A stretch of DNA of 64,000 nt from Nelumbo lutea. Taxonomy: Eukaryota; Streptophyta; Magnoliopsida; Proteales; Nelumbonaceae. The stretch is taken from NCBI GenBank assembly GCA_022828595.1, contig JAKGHH010000005.1, positions 53,253,655 to 53,317,654 of the forward strand, written 5' to 3'. Made by a program: the position numbers and the translations under genes. This document shows positions 37,061 through 48,959 of this stretch, piece by piece. Each line of letters starts with the position of its first letter. The stretch's first letter is position 1. Under the pieces are notes generated by a model, which saw only the letters and a program-made list of their open reading frames with translations, made no database searches and was not told where the DNA came from.

Positions 37061-37509
37061 GTAAACATATTTATATATAATATATATTGTATACGATATC
37101 TTAATATATAATGTACATTACATGTGTAGATTACACGTTACAGTACAACCGTCCCCCCTTCCAGCAAATCCAGAAAAAACATAACTGTTGGAGACACTAT
37201 TTTTTCTACTCTGGCTGTTGGAGACACTAATGTGTAGAACTGTAGATGACGAGTTGGAAAGAAAAGATAATCATACAGTAGGTATGAGCCCAATAACGGA
37301 GACAAAGTAATGATGGGAACACAAGCATAAAAAGGAAAAAGCAAGAAAAGCTAAGAGTGGACCTACATAAATAATCAGTATGATCAGATGTATTCCCACA
37401 ATCTGAACCATTTGGCCAAATCAATCTTCAAGGCGAGACTTAGACCCATTTGATGGTGTTTCCTGATCATTTTATTCCAGAACAACTGGCTAGTTAAAAT
37501 TAAAGACGG

Positions 37510-37935
37510 TCAAAACCAGTTATGGGTCCAGGCCTCCTGGGTAGATTTTGCCTTAGGTATGGTTTATTTGCTAGTTTTCATGGTCCACAAAGGGGGCCTA
37601 ATGCCGCCTCTATGTTATGGTTTATTTGTTAGTTTTTTAACTGTCATTGGCCCAGACGGTTGGACTATTCATCCCGATAACCATTCAGGCAATCGGTTTC
37701 GTTTCATCCGTAATCTGGTCCTTAGTTAAAAACTGTTGACTTGGTGAATGACCTATTGATCTGAGTGGTCGAACCATCAACCTGAATAACCCAGACAACG
37801 GTTTTTTGTCAGTTTTTTTATTTTAATTTTTAAGTTAGAATGAGTCCTCCATTCAAACCAGATGGTCGAACCACTGACCTGAAAACCGGTGGCCAAATCG
37901 GGTCCGGTTCCGGGTCGGGTTTTAAAACATTACTC
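37510..37935. mobile_element. Truncated copy of the CATGGTTTTTAAAA hAT-like family
   Basis: GGTCGAACCATCAACCTG, CCGGTTCCGGGTCGG and a right terminus GGTTTTAAAACATTACTCC match the family of 26055-26334. The left terminus is not found. The phrase GGTTTATTTGYTAGTTTT occurs twice inside (37561 and 37619). Confidence 0.45.
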
Positions 37936-38186
37936 CATAAAATGGAAAACTTCAAGTGAGAGCCTTTACTTGAAACTAAAGCACTTCAGAAGCGCGTAAT
38001 AATTATTAAGAAAAGTCTAATATGTAACAGAAAATGAATATAACACAACAATATTCTTGGTCTTTTATTCCATACAAATCACTCCAAATTAAATGACCAA
38101 CAAGAGGCAACAAGAATTCTCACAATTTGGATGGATATAAGCTTTTGGCAGCTTTAAGAACCCACATACACATGATCAAACTTCAA

Positions 38187-38639
38187 TCACGGCTTGTGAT
38201 CAAGACGGTGGTGACTGGATTCAGATGATGTTGCTCCGTCCTCAAGAGCAGGAGGAGGAATCCCCATGGTTGTAACATGCGAACCTTCGCCCACCCTTTC
38301 GTTCTTCTTAATTTCTTCTTGTATATGCACATCTTCTTCGACGGATACTACCACAGTTTGTGCACCACGTGGACCCGGTACTATGGCTTCCTGAATCTTA
38401 AGATGTTCATCAATGTTTATAACTTCAGTTTCTTGAATCATCTTCTTTCTCTTCTTCTTAAGGAAGCAACAGAGAGCAGCCGATAGGAATGCGAGGAAGA
38501 AGAGACCACCTACTGAGACAAACACGACGATTATAACGGTGGAATGGTGTCCTGATGGGGGCGGTGGAGGTGGAACAAAATGAGGAGGTGGTGGAGGGGA
38601 AAAATATGGGAAACTATTGTAGTTTAGAGTGGGAGCCAT
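38187..38639 (-). CDS. TED7-like proline-rich membrane protein
   Basis: 150 aa, intronless, resembling the tracheary element differentiation-related 7 (TED7/TED7A) family. Family members are small plasma-membrane proteins tied to secondary wall formation in xylem and reported to contact cellulose synthase. Visible parts: N-terminal proline-rich segment (residues 14-29, [16 protein letters not shown]), one transmembrane helix at about 34-60 ([20 protein letters not shown]), a basic stop-transfer run KKKRKK, then a conserved cytoplasmic tail with [21 protein letters not shown] and [18 protein letters not shown]. There is no cleaved signal peptide. A paralogue lies at 61772-62378. Function is inferred from the family only. 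Confidence 0.85.
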   Translation of the reverse strand: MAPTLNYNSFPYFSPPPPPHFVPPPPPPSGHHSTVIIVVFVSVGGLFFLAFLSAALCCFLKKKRKKMIQETEVINIDEHLKIQEAIVPGPRGAQTVVVSVEEDVHIQEEIKKNERVGEGSHVTTMGIPPPALEDGATSSESSHHRLDHKP

Positions 38640-38716
38640 ACTTCTATGTGTGGAAATATTGAATTAATTTGATGAATGATTTGTGTCAAAGATGGAGAAG
38701 ATGATAAGTGTGTCCT

Positions 38717-38725
38717 CTATTTGTA
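38717..38725 (-). promoter_or_regulatory. TATA-like element of the first TED7-like gene
   Basis: Minus-strand TACAAATAG about 80 bp upstream of the start codon. It occupies the same place as the better TATAAATAG box of the paralogue at 62461-62469. Confidence 0.4.
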
Positions 38726-38729
38726 CTAG

Positions 38730-40735
38730 CTAGGTGCCGAGGACTGGACGATCTATTAACTCCCAAGTTTCACGTATACTACTAGTTACTTGATTCACAT
38801 GCTAAGATTCCATGGGTTGTCATTGATTGCATTCAAATACACTTCTGAAGCTGCTCCAAGTTTCCCACCAGTTAAATAAACAAATGAATCTCTGTCTCTG
38901 GCTGAAACCTGTACAACATAATTTAGAGAGGAAATGAAAGAAAAAAATTACTTAAGTAATGTTCTTGACAGGAAAATATATAAACCATTTAGGAAGATGG
39001 GTTACCAAAATCTTATTTGCCGGCTAAGTTCTCTTGTTTCAGTTATTTGGAGTGCTAGCATGGTCAGGTTCTGTTACCTGCTCACATCAGCAAGCTACAG
39101 ATGTTGTCACGATTCAAGGAGACTTCAGTCTGGATTATGATAAAAATAATGTTGACACATGGAACCAGTCATGATCAACGTTTAAAGTATATTGATCCCA
39201 CGATTGTTACACCCATCTGATTATCAACACCCGGATGCATCCAATCCAATTCAAGTACCTTTGAAATTCATTGTTTCTTTCTTTTGTTCTTTTTTTTTTA
39301 ATTTTCTTTTCTTTATAATCCATTGCTATGAGAGGATCAAACACTGGACTTATTACAATACAATCTTCTTTTTCTTTTGAATAGGCATACACCCGAATCA
39401 AATCGGATGAGCCAGAGTAAGCCATATAAATCGAACCTGATAGCTAGTCCGATTGATACTAGCAACTGGACCAGGCCAATCCAAGCACCAAGTTGATATA
39501 AGTATGTGACACAGGGAGAGATGACATCCCACAGACCCACCACACAACGCTGAGGAGAAGGAGACTCCACCATTCCACCAACGAAATCATCCTCTTCTTC
39601 GACCTGAGACTTGCTGCATATGGAAGTGGATCTTGAGGTTTTATGGCAACAAGGTGCCTCCAATGGAGTATCCTTTATTGAACCCCACTCATTTTAAAAT
39701 TGAATCACAAATTGTTCACCAAATAGGAATGAACCATACACTCTTTCCTGATAAAATGCCTAGACCATCACCATTCATCCAAATGCAACTGTAAGATTGC
39801 AAGGGTCAGCTGCTCAGGTGAGTGGTGACACATCTCCTTGTCTCAGATATCAACCCAATAGATACATATTTAATGGATTCGGTGGGTTGGGTCATGGGTT
39901 ACCAATGGATAACCATTTTAAGTATTCCTTGTCTCACTTCTATCCTCACTCTCCCATTCACTCTGCAACTTCTGCCTCTCATCTTGCATTTTTTTTCCTC
40001 AATGACAGCAAATTATCTCACCTTAGAAACGGTGCGTAAACCCCCGACTGCATTCTGCATCTCATCTGTAGATGACATGGTTGTATCCCAAATCGTATGT
40101 TATTTTATGACACTAAGTTCTGAAGCTGCTCCTATCTTGACATCATATAAAAGACCAACTCAAGTCATGATCTTTTTAATCAATGACGTGGGTGGGCTAC
40201 AGTCCGGTTTCCATAAATGAATAATAGCACAATCTCCAAACAATAGCCATTGGAGATAAAGGATCGTGCACTATACCATCAAGTCTGTCTAAATAAAAAA
40301 CTTTTGTGCATTACTTTGACCTATATGTGCCACATGCATGACAGCTTACCATGCCGGCATGCCCCATGATTCGTCCTTATAGCCATTGAGTTAGGTTTCA
40401 CCCATTCGATTTTTATTAAAATGAGTCACTAATAAGTTGGTATGTGAAATAAATGGATTGAAGCCAAAAATGAGTCCTTATAGCTGGCGTGGGGCATTAT
40501 GATTGGTCCCACAGCTCAAAACACAGCTATGAAGGCTAATTCATTCTCAAGCAGTTAACAGTATGCTTCAAAGACTTTTGAGATTGAATTATCTCAACGC
40601 AATAGCTATTCTGCAGGCTGTGAAACCAACCAATAATAACGCTCCGTACCAGTCATAAATTACATGGGGCTCACAATTGTATGTACATTAACGTGTTCAG
40701 CTAATCTGAATTACATTTTTTTTTCTTTGGTACCA
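38730..40735. other. Intergenic DNA
   Basis: No gene recognised. Open frames at 39337-39663 and 39797-40220 show no domain and no splice support. Confidence 0.45.
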
Positions 40736-40737
40736 CT

Positions 40738-40945
40738 CAGTTGAGCCTGTTTGGGAGGGCTTCTTTGTTGATTGAAAAGCTACCAAAACTAGTTTCACCG
40801 GAAAGTCGATTTCTCAGCTCAATGACATTGTTTTTCTGGCTTTCCGGGGTTTCCACCAAACACAGCTTCCTGGCTTTAAATGTGGGTCCTAACTTGCAAT
40901 GCCAAGCCGCGGCTGCCTGCTGGAAATCCCTCCCAAACAGGCACT
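40738..40945. mobile_element. MITE with 14-bp inverted termini
   Basis: GCCTGTTTGGGAGGG at the left is mirrored by CCCTCCCAAACAGGC at the right. The interior is about 180 bp and non-coding. ACTCA occurs on both sides (40735 region and 40945) but not in perfect register with the termini, so the target duplication is uncertain. Confidence 0.65.
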
Positions 40946-41219
40946 CAATCTTATCAACCCGAACCACAAGCACTCAGCCAAAGCAACTTAAAAACTTCTG
41001 AAAATCCACATGAGAGAAAAATCATGTGGTTTATTTGAATATTGATCAAAGGCAGCGCCCTAATCAATAAATACATGCAATATATATATATATGTAAAAC
41101 AAAAGAATAAAAAACATCTTCGTCGATCAAGACTTATTAGATCCAATTCAAGTACCAGGGAAGTTTTAGAAATCAGCAACCTGACCATTTCCTTAATACT
41201 CATCCTACTCAAAAATGGC

Positions 41220-44200
41220 TTAGTTCTTCAAAGTTGTCACATGCCTCAGAAGCATGTGGATGACATCCTGAGAGATCCTTGTAGCTTCTGACTTTAAGTG
41301 TTGAATCTTGGCTTGAGTCTCTTGCTCAAGGCGCTTTACATTAGCACCTGAATCCCCGCTAGTCTGTTTGGTGATCACAGTTAAAAAGGAAAGAGAAAAT
41401 AAAGTAGCTTGAATTAGATGAAGAAGATAATTCAGAGTACAATGCAACAAAAAGTTACTGCAGAAAGGTGAACTCAATCAAGGATCAATAATGTTTATCA
41501 GTTTATGTATCAAGGTGGAACCTATCAACTCAGATTTTTAAAGGTTGCAAGTCAAAGCGAAAGACTTGATGCAAGGAATGTTCATGGTGAAATAAGCCAT
41601 GCATGTCCTAGGATTAATCAACCTGTCTGATATAATGACCTCATAAGTAGATACTTATTGGTATTTCATTTTTACCTCTGCAACTTTTTTCTGAAACTCA
41701 GCTTCCATGTGACCACGATATTCAGTGATCTCTTTATCAGCTTCATCTTTGGCCTGTTTTAGTCTACCCATTTTTGCTAAAAGCATAAGCCATAATGCAC
41801 AAGAAACAACGATTAGTATACCTCTCGTGATGCAACTCAAGGTTAATACTTATTACTTAACGTAACAAAATGGTAAAATAATTTTATCCATTCTGCTAGT
41901 TGGTCATTTGTGAAGGAGAATACATGATTCTGGAAACTTCCCCTCACCGCCCTCTACTCATGGGAAAAATTTCAGCATAAAACTCCTTTGCCCTTATGCC
42001 AAAGGAAGCCTCTGGCAGAATCTTTATTAAAGCATTGAAATGTGTACAGTGCAAATACATACAAAATAATACAAAATATAAGGTTTTGCACTCTACATAT
42101 TTGCATTTGTACTCCTTCCAAACTGAGCCTCAGGGAAACTCCAATACAAGGTATAGAGGGGAGTTGGCACATAGCCAATCTAGATGTCCTTATCTCTGGG
42201 TGGTTTGAATCAGCCACAGAGTTATACCATGTAGCAAGAAATAGGAAGGGTTGTCTAGTGAACTTCCCTTATCGGCCCAGAATCCCAAATTCCTAATACA
42301 GGTTCCAATTTTCCATGGGAAAGTCCGCAGCATCTAAATACCTCACTAAAAAGTGGTTTGTGGCAATTACTTGCATCTTGACTTCTCATGGACTACCTTT
42401 TTCATCCCACTTGACAGTTCTATATTTCATTCTGCTTCTATAACTGGTATCTGAATTTTGTTCCAAATAAATGATACAATAAATACAACTATTATACCAT
42501 TTAATAATATTATAACTGATATAGGGTTAAGTACACTGCAGCTCAATGCAGAATTCTGAATTACAACCCCCCATAGTCTACTAGTAGTCCCCCTATAAAC
42601 CGCATCCTGCCCATGGATTTAGCATCAATCCACGGTCAGGATTCATCCCCCCTGTACGGTGGGGCTAAAAAATTCTGACCTGGACTGATAGGTCATTCTC
42701 CCTTCGTTTTTTTGGTATTACATATTAGACTTGACAGGGGATCAAAGGGTGGGGACAGAGCAGGGTGCACATGAAGTCCACTGACCCTACAGTTAAAGGT
42801 GTCAATTGGACTGGATTTGGTCCAACCTGATCCAGTCCAATGTGAGTCCACTTACAAATGGATTGGACCCAATCCAGTCCATTAAAATTTAAATGGACTG
42901 GATTGGATCCAATCCAAACCAAGTGAAAAAAATTTGAAAATTACAAAAATATATCATTTTGGCATTGAAAAAGCACTTTTGTAAAAAAGCTTTCGTAAAA
43001 GTTCTTTCATAAAAGTGCTTTCGTAAAAGTGCTTATATAGAAGTACTTCCATAAAAGTGCTTTTGTAAAAGTACTGTAAAATTGCTTTTATAAAAGTACT
43101 TCCATAAAAGTTCTTTTGTAAAAGTGATTTCATAAAAGTGATTTCATGTAAAAGTACTTTTATAAAAGTGCTTTCGTAAAAGTGCATTTATAAAATTGCA
43201 TCTGTAAAAGTGCTTTCGTAAAAGTACTTTTCATAAAATTACTTTTATAAAAGTGCTTTTGTAAAAGTGTTTTCGTAAAAGTGCTTTCGTAGAAGTACTT
43301 TCATAAAGGTGATCTTATGCCGACTTCAGTTTTAATCAGTTTCAAATTGGACAAGGGTTTGGCCTCATGATCGAATTATTGAAATTTTGGCTTAGATCCA
43401 ATTCAGACCATAAGAACATGGGCCAATTTATTTTGGATTGGCCTGATCCAATAATTATAATGGGCCATTCAAATCAAATTTAATAAGGTTTGGATCAGAT
43501 TGGATCCAATCCAAAACCGGTCGATTGACATCCCTACCTGCAGTTAGGTGGGTTTGATCATATGCCATCATATTCAGAGGGATGCCAACTAACCATTCAG
43601 CTACTGGGCCATCGGCATAACTGATTTTTCTTTTAAGTTTTTTATTACAACTTTAACTCAAAATAAATAGCACATTAATTTCTCTCATTTATAACATATT
43701 TTCACCTCTCATTAGGTTTTGGTACTCCTCCCTTATGCTTTTGTATAGTGAAAGAAAAAATATATTAAAAATAAAACTGAAGAAGTATAATAGATGGAAG
43801 AGGTGACAAGGTAGCACCCCAATACCAGATCTTACAAAACATGACTAATAGAGTTAAAAAAAAAAAATACATTTCATTGCAAGTAACATTCTGCTGCTAT
43901 CTCCAATGTAGACCAGAAAGCAGATCCAAAGTCCATTGGTTGACATTTGCAAATTCTGGATGTACTTGAATCCACTCAATAACTATATTTCCTATTTATG
44001 GGTGTACTCCCTTATGATACACCTTTTATTGATGGAAAAAAAATGGATTTCATTAAAATACATTTTTGCTACAAAACTGGGGGAAAAGGATAAACAGAGA
44101 GCATAGTGAAAGATAAAATAGGGAAACAGTAAACCTTTTATAACATTCAAAAGAATTTGATGAATTCAATGTTGATAATAATCTAATTGGTAAACCTTTG

Positions 44201-44846
44201 TAGTCCTCCAAATGCCACGCTTTTTATTAATGGAAAAAAATGGATTTCATTAAAATATATTTTTTCTGCAAAAAGGGGAAGAAGGATAAAAGGAGAGCAT
44301 AGTGAAAAAAATATATAATAGGTGAACCTTTTATAAAATTCAAAAGAATTTGATGAATTCAATCTTGATAGTCATTAGATAGGTAAACCTTTGTGGTCCT
44401 CCAAATGCCACATTTGCCATGCCATGCTCCAATTAATACCCAAACCATATCCATGTAACACAAAAATCTAGAAGTGTATAATATTCCTTGATGTCTAAGA
44501 GATACATGAAACTTTTTTCCAAATAAAAGAAAACAAGTATTCCACATATTATCCAAGTAAGAACAATGACAGCTGATCCTAGTATCCATGTTAACAAGTC
44601 TAATTCATGCATATAATGTTAAAACCTCTCAATAACTGGAATTATCTGATATTTATATCTAAACGGTTAAACCTACCAAATAATCAATTAAATGCATAGA
44701 CAGATAAGGGTGCATATAGATAATACTGATGATTATCCAGATATAAATAAGCTATTACCATTTCTGGCAGCATTGACAATGCATTGAGCTTCTTGTTCTG
44801 CAGCTAGCAAAAGCTGAATTCCACCTTGGCCCCTGTTGGCATCCAT
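41220..44846 (-). CDS. VHA-G: V-type proton ATPase subunit G
   Basis: A peripheral-stalk subunit of the vacuolar H+-ATPase; with subunit E it forms the stator that holds the ATP-hydrolysing V1 head. Three coding exons, minus strand: 44759-44846, 41676-41776 and 41220-41363, all GT-AG, totalling 333 nt, 110 aa, the standard plant length. The protein starts [20 protein letters not shown], continues [20 protein letters not shown] and ends RHVTTLKN. It is almost wholly charged helix, as expected for the coiled-coil stalk. The ATG lies 6 bases inside its exon (acceptor at 44853-44855). So the 5' leader must come from an upstream exon, probably about 47866-47990. Intron 2 (41777-44758) is nearly 3 kb and carries a hAT-like element and a tandem duplication. 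Confidence 0.95.
42794..43536. mobile_element. hAT-like element, 743 bp, TSD CCTRCAGT, in a VHA-G intron
   Basis: Termini TAAAGGTGTCAATTGGAC and (inverse) TAGGGATGTCAATCGACCGG lie between CCTACAGT (42786-42793) and CCTGCAGT (43537-43544), seven of eight matching. Flanking GGACTGGATTGGATCC words match the 374-bp element at 6386-6759. The extra length is a minisatellite at about 42965-43310. Confidence 0.85.
42965..43312. repeat. Minisatellite of GTAAAAGTGCTTTC-type units inside the hAT-like element
   Basis: About twenty imperfect head-to-tail units of roughly 14-17 bp, alternating GTAAAAGTGCTTTC, ATAAAAGTACTTCC and ATAAAAGTGATTTC. Each unit is close to self-complementary (AAAAGTGCTTTT). It keeps one minus-strand frame open for 77 codons, but that frame is only the translated repeat. 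Confidence 0.88.
44023..44415. repeat. Two-copy tandem duplication, about 197-bp unit, in a VHA-G intron
   Basis: The phrase CTTTTTATT..ATGGAAAAAA followed by TGGATTTCATTAAAATA starts at 44023 and 44220. Both copies end in CCTTTGTRGTCCTCCAAATGC. The copies are diverged by scattered substitutions and small gaps. Confidence 0.85.
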
Positions 44847-45505
44847 TCTTTCCTGCAATTACTGTAACAAATCCTAACAAGATTAGCATGACCAAAGAGC
44901 ACATGAGACCAAGAAATGCAACCGTTGCAAAAAGACCATCTTAGTCCAGTTTTGCTGCAAGAGCAATGAAACTAGAATATAATTGGGAAGCAGAATTCCA
45001 GCCTGGTCATTTGGTCAAAATCCAACAATCCAGGAATCTTTCACATGTCAAATTAATTGGGAAGGACTCTCATGTTCCACACCCCACCCTATATTCTTGG
45101 AACAAATTTCAACCCAAAAGTCGTTGCTGAACAGGTAAAATAAACTCTTTTTGGGTTTCTTTTAAATTAAAATTTGAAAATATGGTGGGTTATATTTAAC
45201 CAGGAAACAAAACAGCAATACAAAGTAGGGTATACAGCTGATATCAACTGCAGAGTGCATATATGACCGATGGTCAGAATCTTTACGTATTAATGAGATG
45301 TGATATATTCTGTTGGTCAGACTCTATAATGCTATTTCATAATAAACTAAATAGGGAGTAATCAGTGGCAATCATCATAATATTTCCCCATCTCTACAAA
45401 AAAAGAGAGAAGAGAGAGATGATCTCAAAAAGCATAGGGACTCTACAGGATGAAAATCACAAACATTTCATGTTCAGAATGGAAATTGGATGGATTGGCT
45501 TACGC

Positions 45506-45508
<3 letters not shown>

Positions 45509-45539
<31 letters not shown>
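45509..45539. repeat. (GA)n microsatellite
   Basis: About 30 bases of GA alternation within the probable VHA-G leader intron. Confidence 0.9.
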
Positions 45540-45545
<6 letters not shown>

Positions 45546-46965
45546 AGTTACTAAAATAGGTACCTGTCCTAACCCAACAGTCCCAGCCCATTTAATTGAT
45601 CCAATAGGTGATTCAACACAATTCCAAAATAAGTGGGTTAAGTGGGGGCTTGAGTCAGAAATTGCTACCTCCACTCCTATGAGCTCAACCATTTAAAAAC
45701 AAGGAGAATCTATTACTCTAAAACCAGAGAATTATTAGAAACCTAAGTGCAGATTTTAATAATTAATTCTAATTTTCAAGAGCTATGCAAGTGGAATTGC
45801 CATTAGGAGTGGAGGACACCAATGTACTTTATGTTCTGCTCTCCCTTTTTGTTATGAATCTCTACCATTCTCAATGTACTTTATGTACTGCCATTTTTCT
45901 TTTTATTCAGTTGAAGTAATTGATCTGGAAGAAACACTAGAAAGGTCTTGACAAGTGGTTGGGTCATTTTGGTCCCTGCTCTTTCTTGAACTATACCTAT
46001 TCTTGGTTCTTGAATTGATAAAGTTCACAATTACCAGTGAAAAAAAAGTAGACTATGGATTTTTCTTATCTTAAAGTATGCATCTATAATTTCTTTTCTT
46101 TTTTCCTTTCTCTTTCCGATTGATAAGACACACAACTTCATGGATCTCTGAGTAGATATTTATGACTGAAAAGTAAGGGCAGATGTTACTCAATCTGCAT
46201 GCTTTTCATCCTTTTTACAACGATTTAATTGGGTAAGATTATGCATGCTTCTAAATTGTGTTTTCATACCAGATGAATACGAATACCTCTCAAATTTAAT
46301 CCAGTGTTTCAAGTATTCTGTTTTGTATTAAGATTTCAGTTAGATTTCCTAGAAATGGATTTGACAGGAATGGGATTATGGGCCATGGATATTTAAAGTT
46401 GTAATTCTCTTATTTGGTTCTCAGAAACCATGTGAATTAAATTATTCCATTTTGGGTTTCTAATAACACTAAGGCATAAAATATTGTCTAACACGGCAAC
46501 ATTACTTCGAATAATAGCAAACCATTAGGTGATGTAGTATCTTTTTGGATGCAGGTCATTAGGAAAGTGGGTATTCTCTTTATGGGTGGAGAGGAATTTT
46601 CCAGGAAAGCATTTATGGGTTTAGAAGAAAAAGAGCAAATTAAAATTCATGATCATAGCTGCAAGGAGCTTGTGTTTTCCAATGGAGAAGATTCTTCAGA
46701 CAAGCTAGACAAGTAAGGAGTTTGAAGTTGACTTTTTTGAAGCTTATTGTAGCTAAGGTGCTAGTGCTACATAGTAGTGAGTGAAGATTTAGTTTTGAGA
46801 TTATGGTGTATCAGGTGGTTTCTGGCAGGGCTGTATTTGAGCAAAACTTCATTGCTAAAGCTGTTATTATCCCTTTCTTTATCTTGTTAGGACTTCAACT
46901 TTGAGTTTAGGTTGTTGTTTGGGTTGAGTGTCAGGGCTGTAGTTTGAGCTGTGATGATAAGATGA

Positions 46966-47125
46966 GCTCGGATCTCCTACCCACGCCTACCTACGCCTCA
47001 TTACAGCTGTACATTGAGAATATCTCCCATGTTTGCTTCTTATCATTCATGGGGAGATGTTCCCAATGTGCAGCCCTAGTTCATATGGGTAGGATTCTTG
47101 TGGGCAGGATATCTCAATTCTGATA
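46966..47125. mobile_element. Foldback MITE, copy 3
   Basis: Left arm GATCTCCTACCCACGCCTAC and right arm (inverse of GATATCCTGCCCACAAGAAT) form a long hairpin. Inner blocks GAGAATATCTCCCATG and CATGGGGAGATGTTCCC pair too. The inner GGAGATGTT core links it to 24390-24575 and 25029-25165, although the outer arms have diverged. Confidence 0.5.
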
Positions 47126-47865
47126 AGATTGGGGATGAACCTGTTCTTTTGGAATTTGAATTTTGCTTGTGTTTTGTGGGTGGGAGATTGTTTCAGTTCT
47201 TGCTGGGGCCACAATGCTCATATATTACTTGTATCCTTTTCTTTTTCATTTTACCAAAATTTCATTTATCGTAAAAAAATTTAGCAAGGGTTTTAAGAAC
47301 ATAGTTGATAGTTCTATTCTGTATTAGCATATCAATAAAAAATTAAAAAGAATGAAATAATTTTATTCTGTTATTTGCAAGCCGTTCACTCCCAACCTTG
47401 AAAAAAAAGTTCTTATGGAGTATGATCTGATATGAAGGATCTTTCTTCTGAGTATCTGATATGAAGGAATTTGACTATTTCGATCTCGATCTCAATGATA
47501 CTGATACTGATAAAAGGGAAATAGCATTATTTGGATTTCCAGCAGAAGTTCCCTCTTTTAAGTAATGATACAAAAAAAGCATCCATCGTCCAACATCCAC
47601 CATAGATAAGATGAAACAAGCATACAGAAAAAGATCATATTGATCATACATGTGAAAATAGGAAAAAAGAAAACTCTTTCATCCTTAAAAAGTATTACAT
47701 AAATAAATGCGATCATAAATCACACAAGATAAAAAAAAAAAAAAACAAAATACGCATCAAAATGGCCATTGCATTGGGGATTTAAAGAAACAATAAATGG
47801 CAGATAAAAGAGAAACACAAAGATTGTATCTTTCTTCCGGAAAACTCAAAAAGGAAAGAACATAC

Positions 47866-47990
47866 CTATGAATTGGAGAAGAATGGTCTATTAGCCGGTC
47901 TGCCGGTGTATGACGAATCTGCTTGCTTCTAAGTTCTAAAGTTCAAACTCTTGGATTGGGCATGAAAAGAAGAGGATCCAGTGTTGCTTA
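47866..47990 (-). other. Probable 5' untranslated exon of VHA-G
   Basis: Minus-strand sequence ends CCAATTCATAG with the donor GTATGTTC. It is the only good donor I found in a leader-like context upstream of the VHA-G start exon, which itself carries only six bases of leader. The transcription start is a guess. Confidence 0.4.
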
Positions 47991-48349
47991 CGTATCAAGT
48001 TTTCAGTTAACGTTGGTGTTTCGTCCTTGTTCATCAGATGGTTGAGGATTGATCAACTGCCCCTGTGGCTTTTGGATCATCAGATGGTTTCGTCTGGCGG
48101 TCTGGGTCCACCTTCTAACCCATAGGTCCCACCTATGATCCAGTCTACAACGTACAACTGTCGATTTTAAACCGGCGAACTCGGATTCAGTCCCCACCAA
48201 AATCGTGCTTACACACTCACACCGTCCTAACAACCCTATGAAAGTAGTAATGGCAACGGGGGGCGGGGCGGGGTGGGATCGGTAACCCGTCCCCAACCCC
48301 AAATTCAAATGCCCCGCCCCCCCCCGTCATTTTTGTATAATCCGCACGA

Positions 48350-48915
48350 CGACACGTGAGCCGTGTCAGGCCCGTCACAATTGTATACGCCGTGCTATGC
48401 CTCGGTTTTAGGTCTGCGGGCAACGCCGGATAAATAAAGCACGATCGAACGGGCTGTACCACGTGCGATTAATGTACCAGCACAACACGATTGAACGGGC
48501 CATGCCACTTATGGCCCGGCCTGATCTATATATATTATTTATATATTTTTATATATAATATATTATATTATATAAATTATAATTATATAATCATATATAG
48601 TATATAATATATTAATAAAATAAATAATTATTTTTAATTTTATCATATTAATTTATTTAACTATTGTATATATAAGCAATTGTATATATCAAAAATCATA
48701 TAAAATTAAAATTTTAAAATTTTTTCAATTTTTAAATAAATAGCTTTACATTATATATAGAGAAAATTCCTGTGGACCAACCCAACCCGTGGCATGACAT
48801 AGACTTGTACGGGCTTGGGTCATGGTCTGTGCTAGGCCGACCCCCCAAGTTATCCTAGTGGAGGGCGGCACGGCCCACACTTTGCGTAGGTTGTGTTGTA
48901 CCAGCCCAACATAGC
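48350..48915. mobile_element. GGCC-rich hAT-like element, copy B
   Basis: Same order of blocks as 32020-32480: GGGCCATGCC ends, a TATATAATATATTA core, AATCATATAAAATTAAAAT, TTTTTAAATAAATAGCTTT, then GGGCTTGGGTCATGG, GCTAGGCCGACCCCCC and CCAGCCCAACATAGCCC. The outer left part (48240-48340) is C/G-homopolymer rich and may belong to another element. The 26-base word TTTACATTATATATAGAGAAAATTCC (described by its ends at 48745 and 48999) is present twice. Confidence 0.6.
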
Positions 48916-48959
48916 CCTTCGATTAATGACAAAAAAATCTTAAAATTTTAAGGTTTGGA

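Larger units (their letters stand above)
44853..47865 (-). other. Probable 5'-leader intron of VHA-G
   Basis: The acceptor CAG just upstream of the VHA-G start exon and a donor GTATGTTC at 47858-47865 on the minus strand delimit a putative 3-kb intron. It contains a GA microsatellite at 45509-45539, a foldback element at 46966-47125 and no gene that I recognise. Confidence 0.5.

Noticed and set aside
42954..43187. 77-codon minus-strand open frame of repeating TFxKxLL-like units
   Set aside because: It is the translated minisatellite inside the hAT-like element.
42965..43312. CRISPR-like regular repeat array
   Set aside because: Units are contiguous without unique spacers and the genome is eukaryotic.
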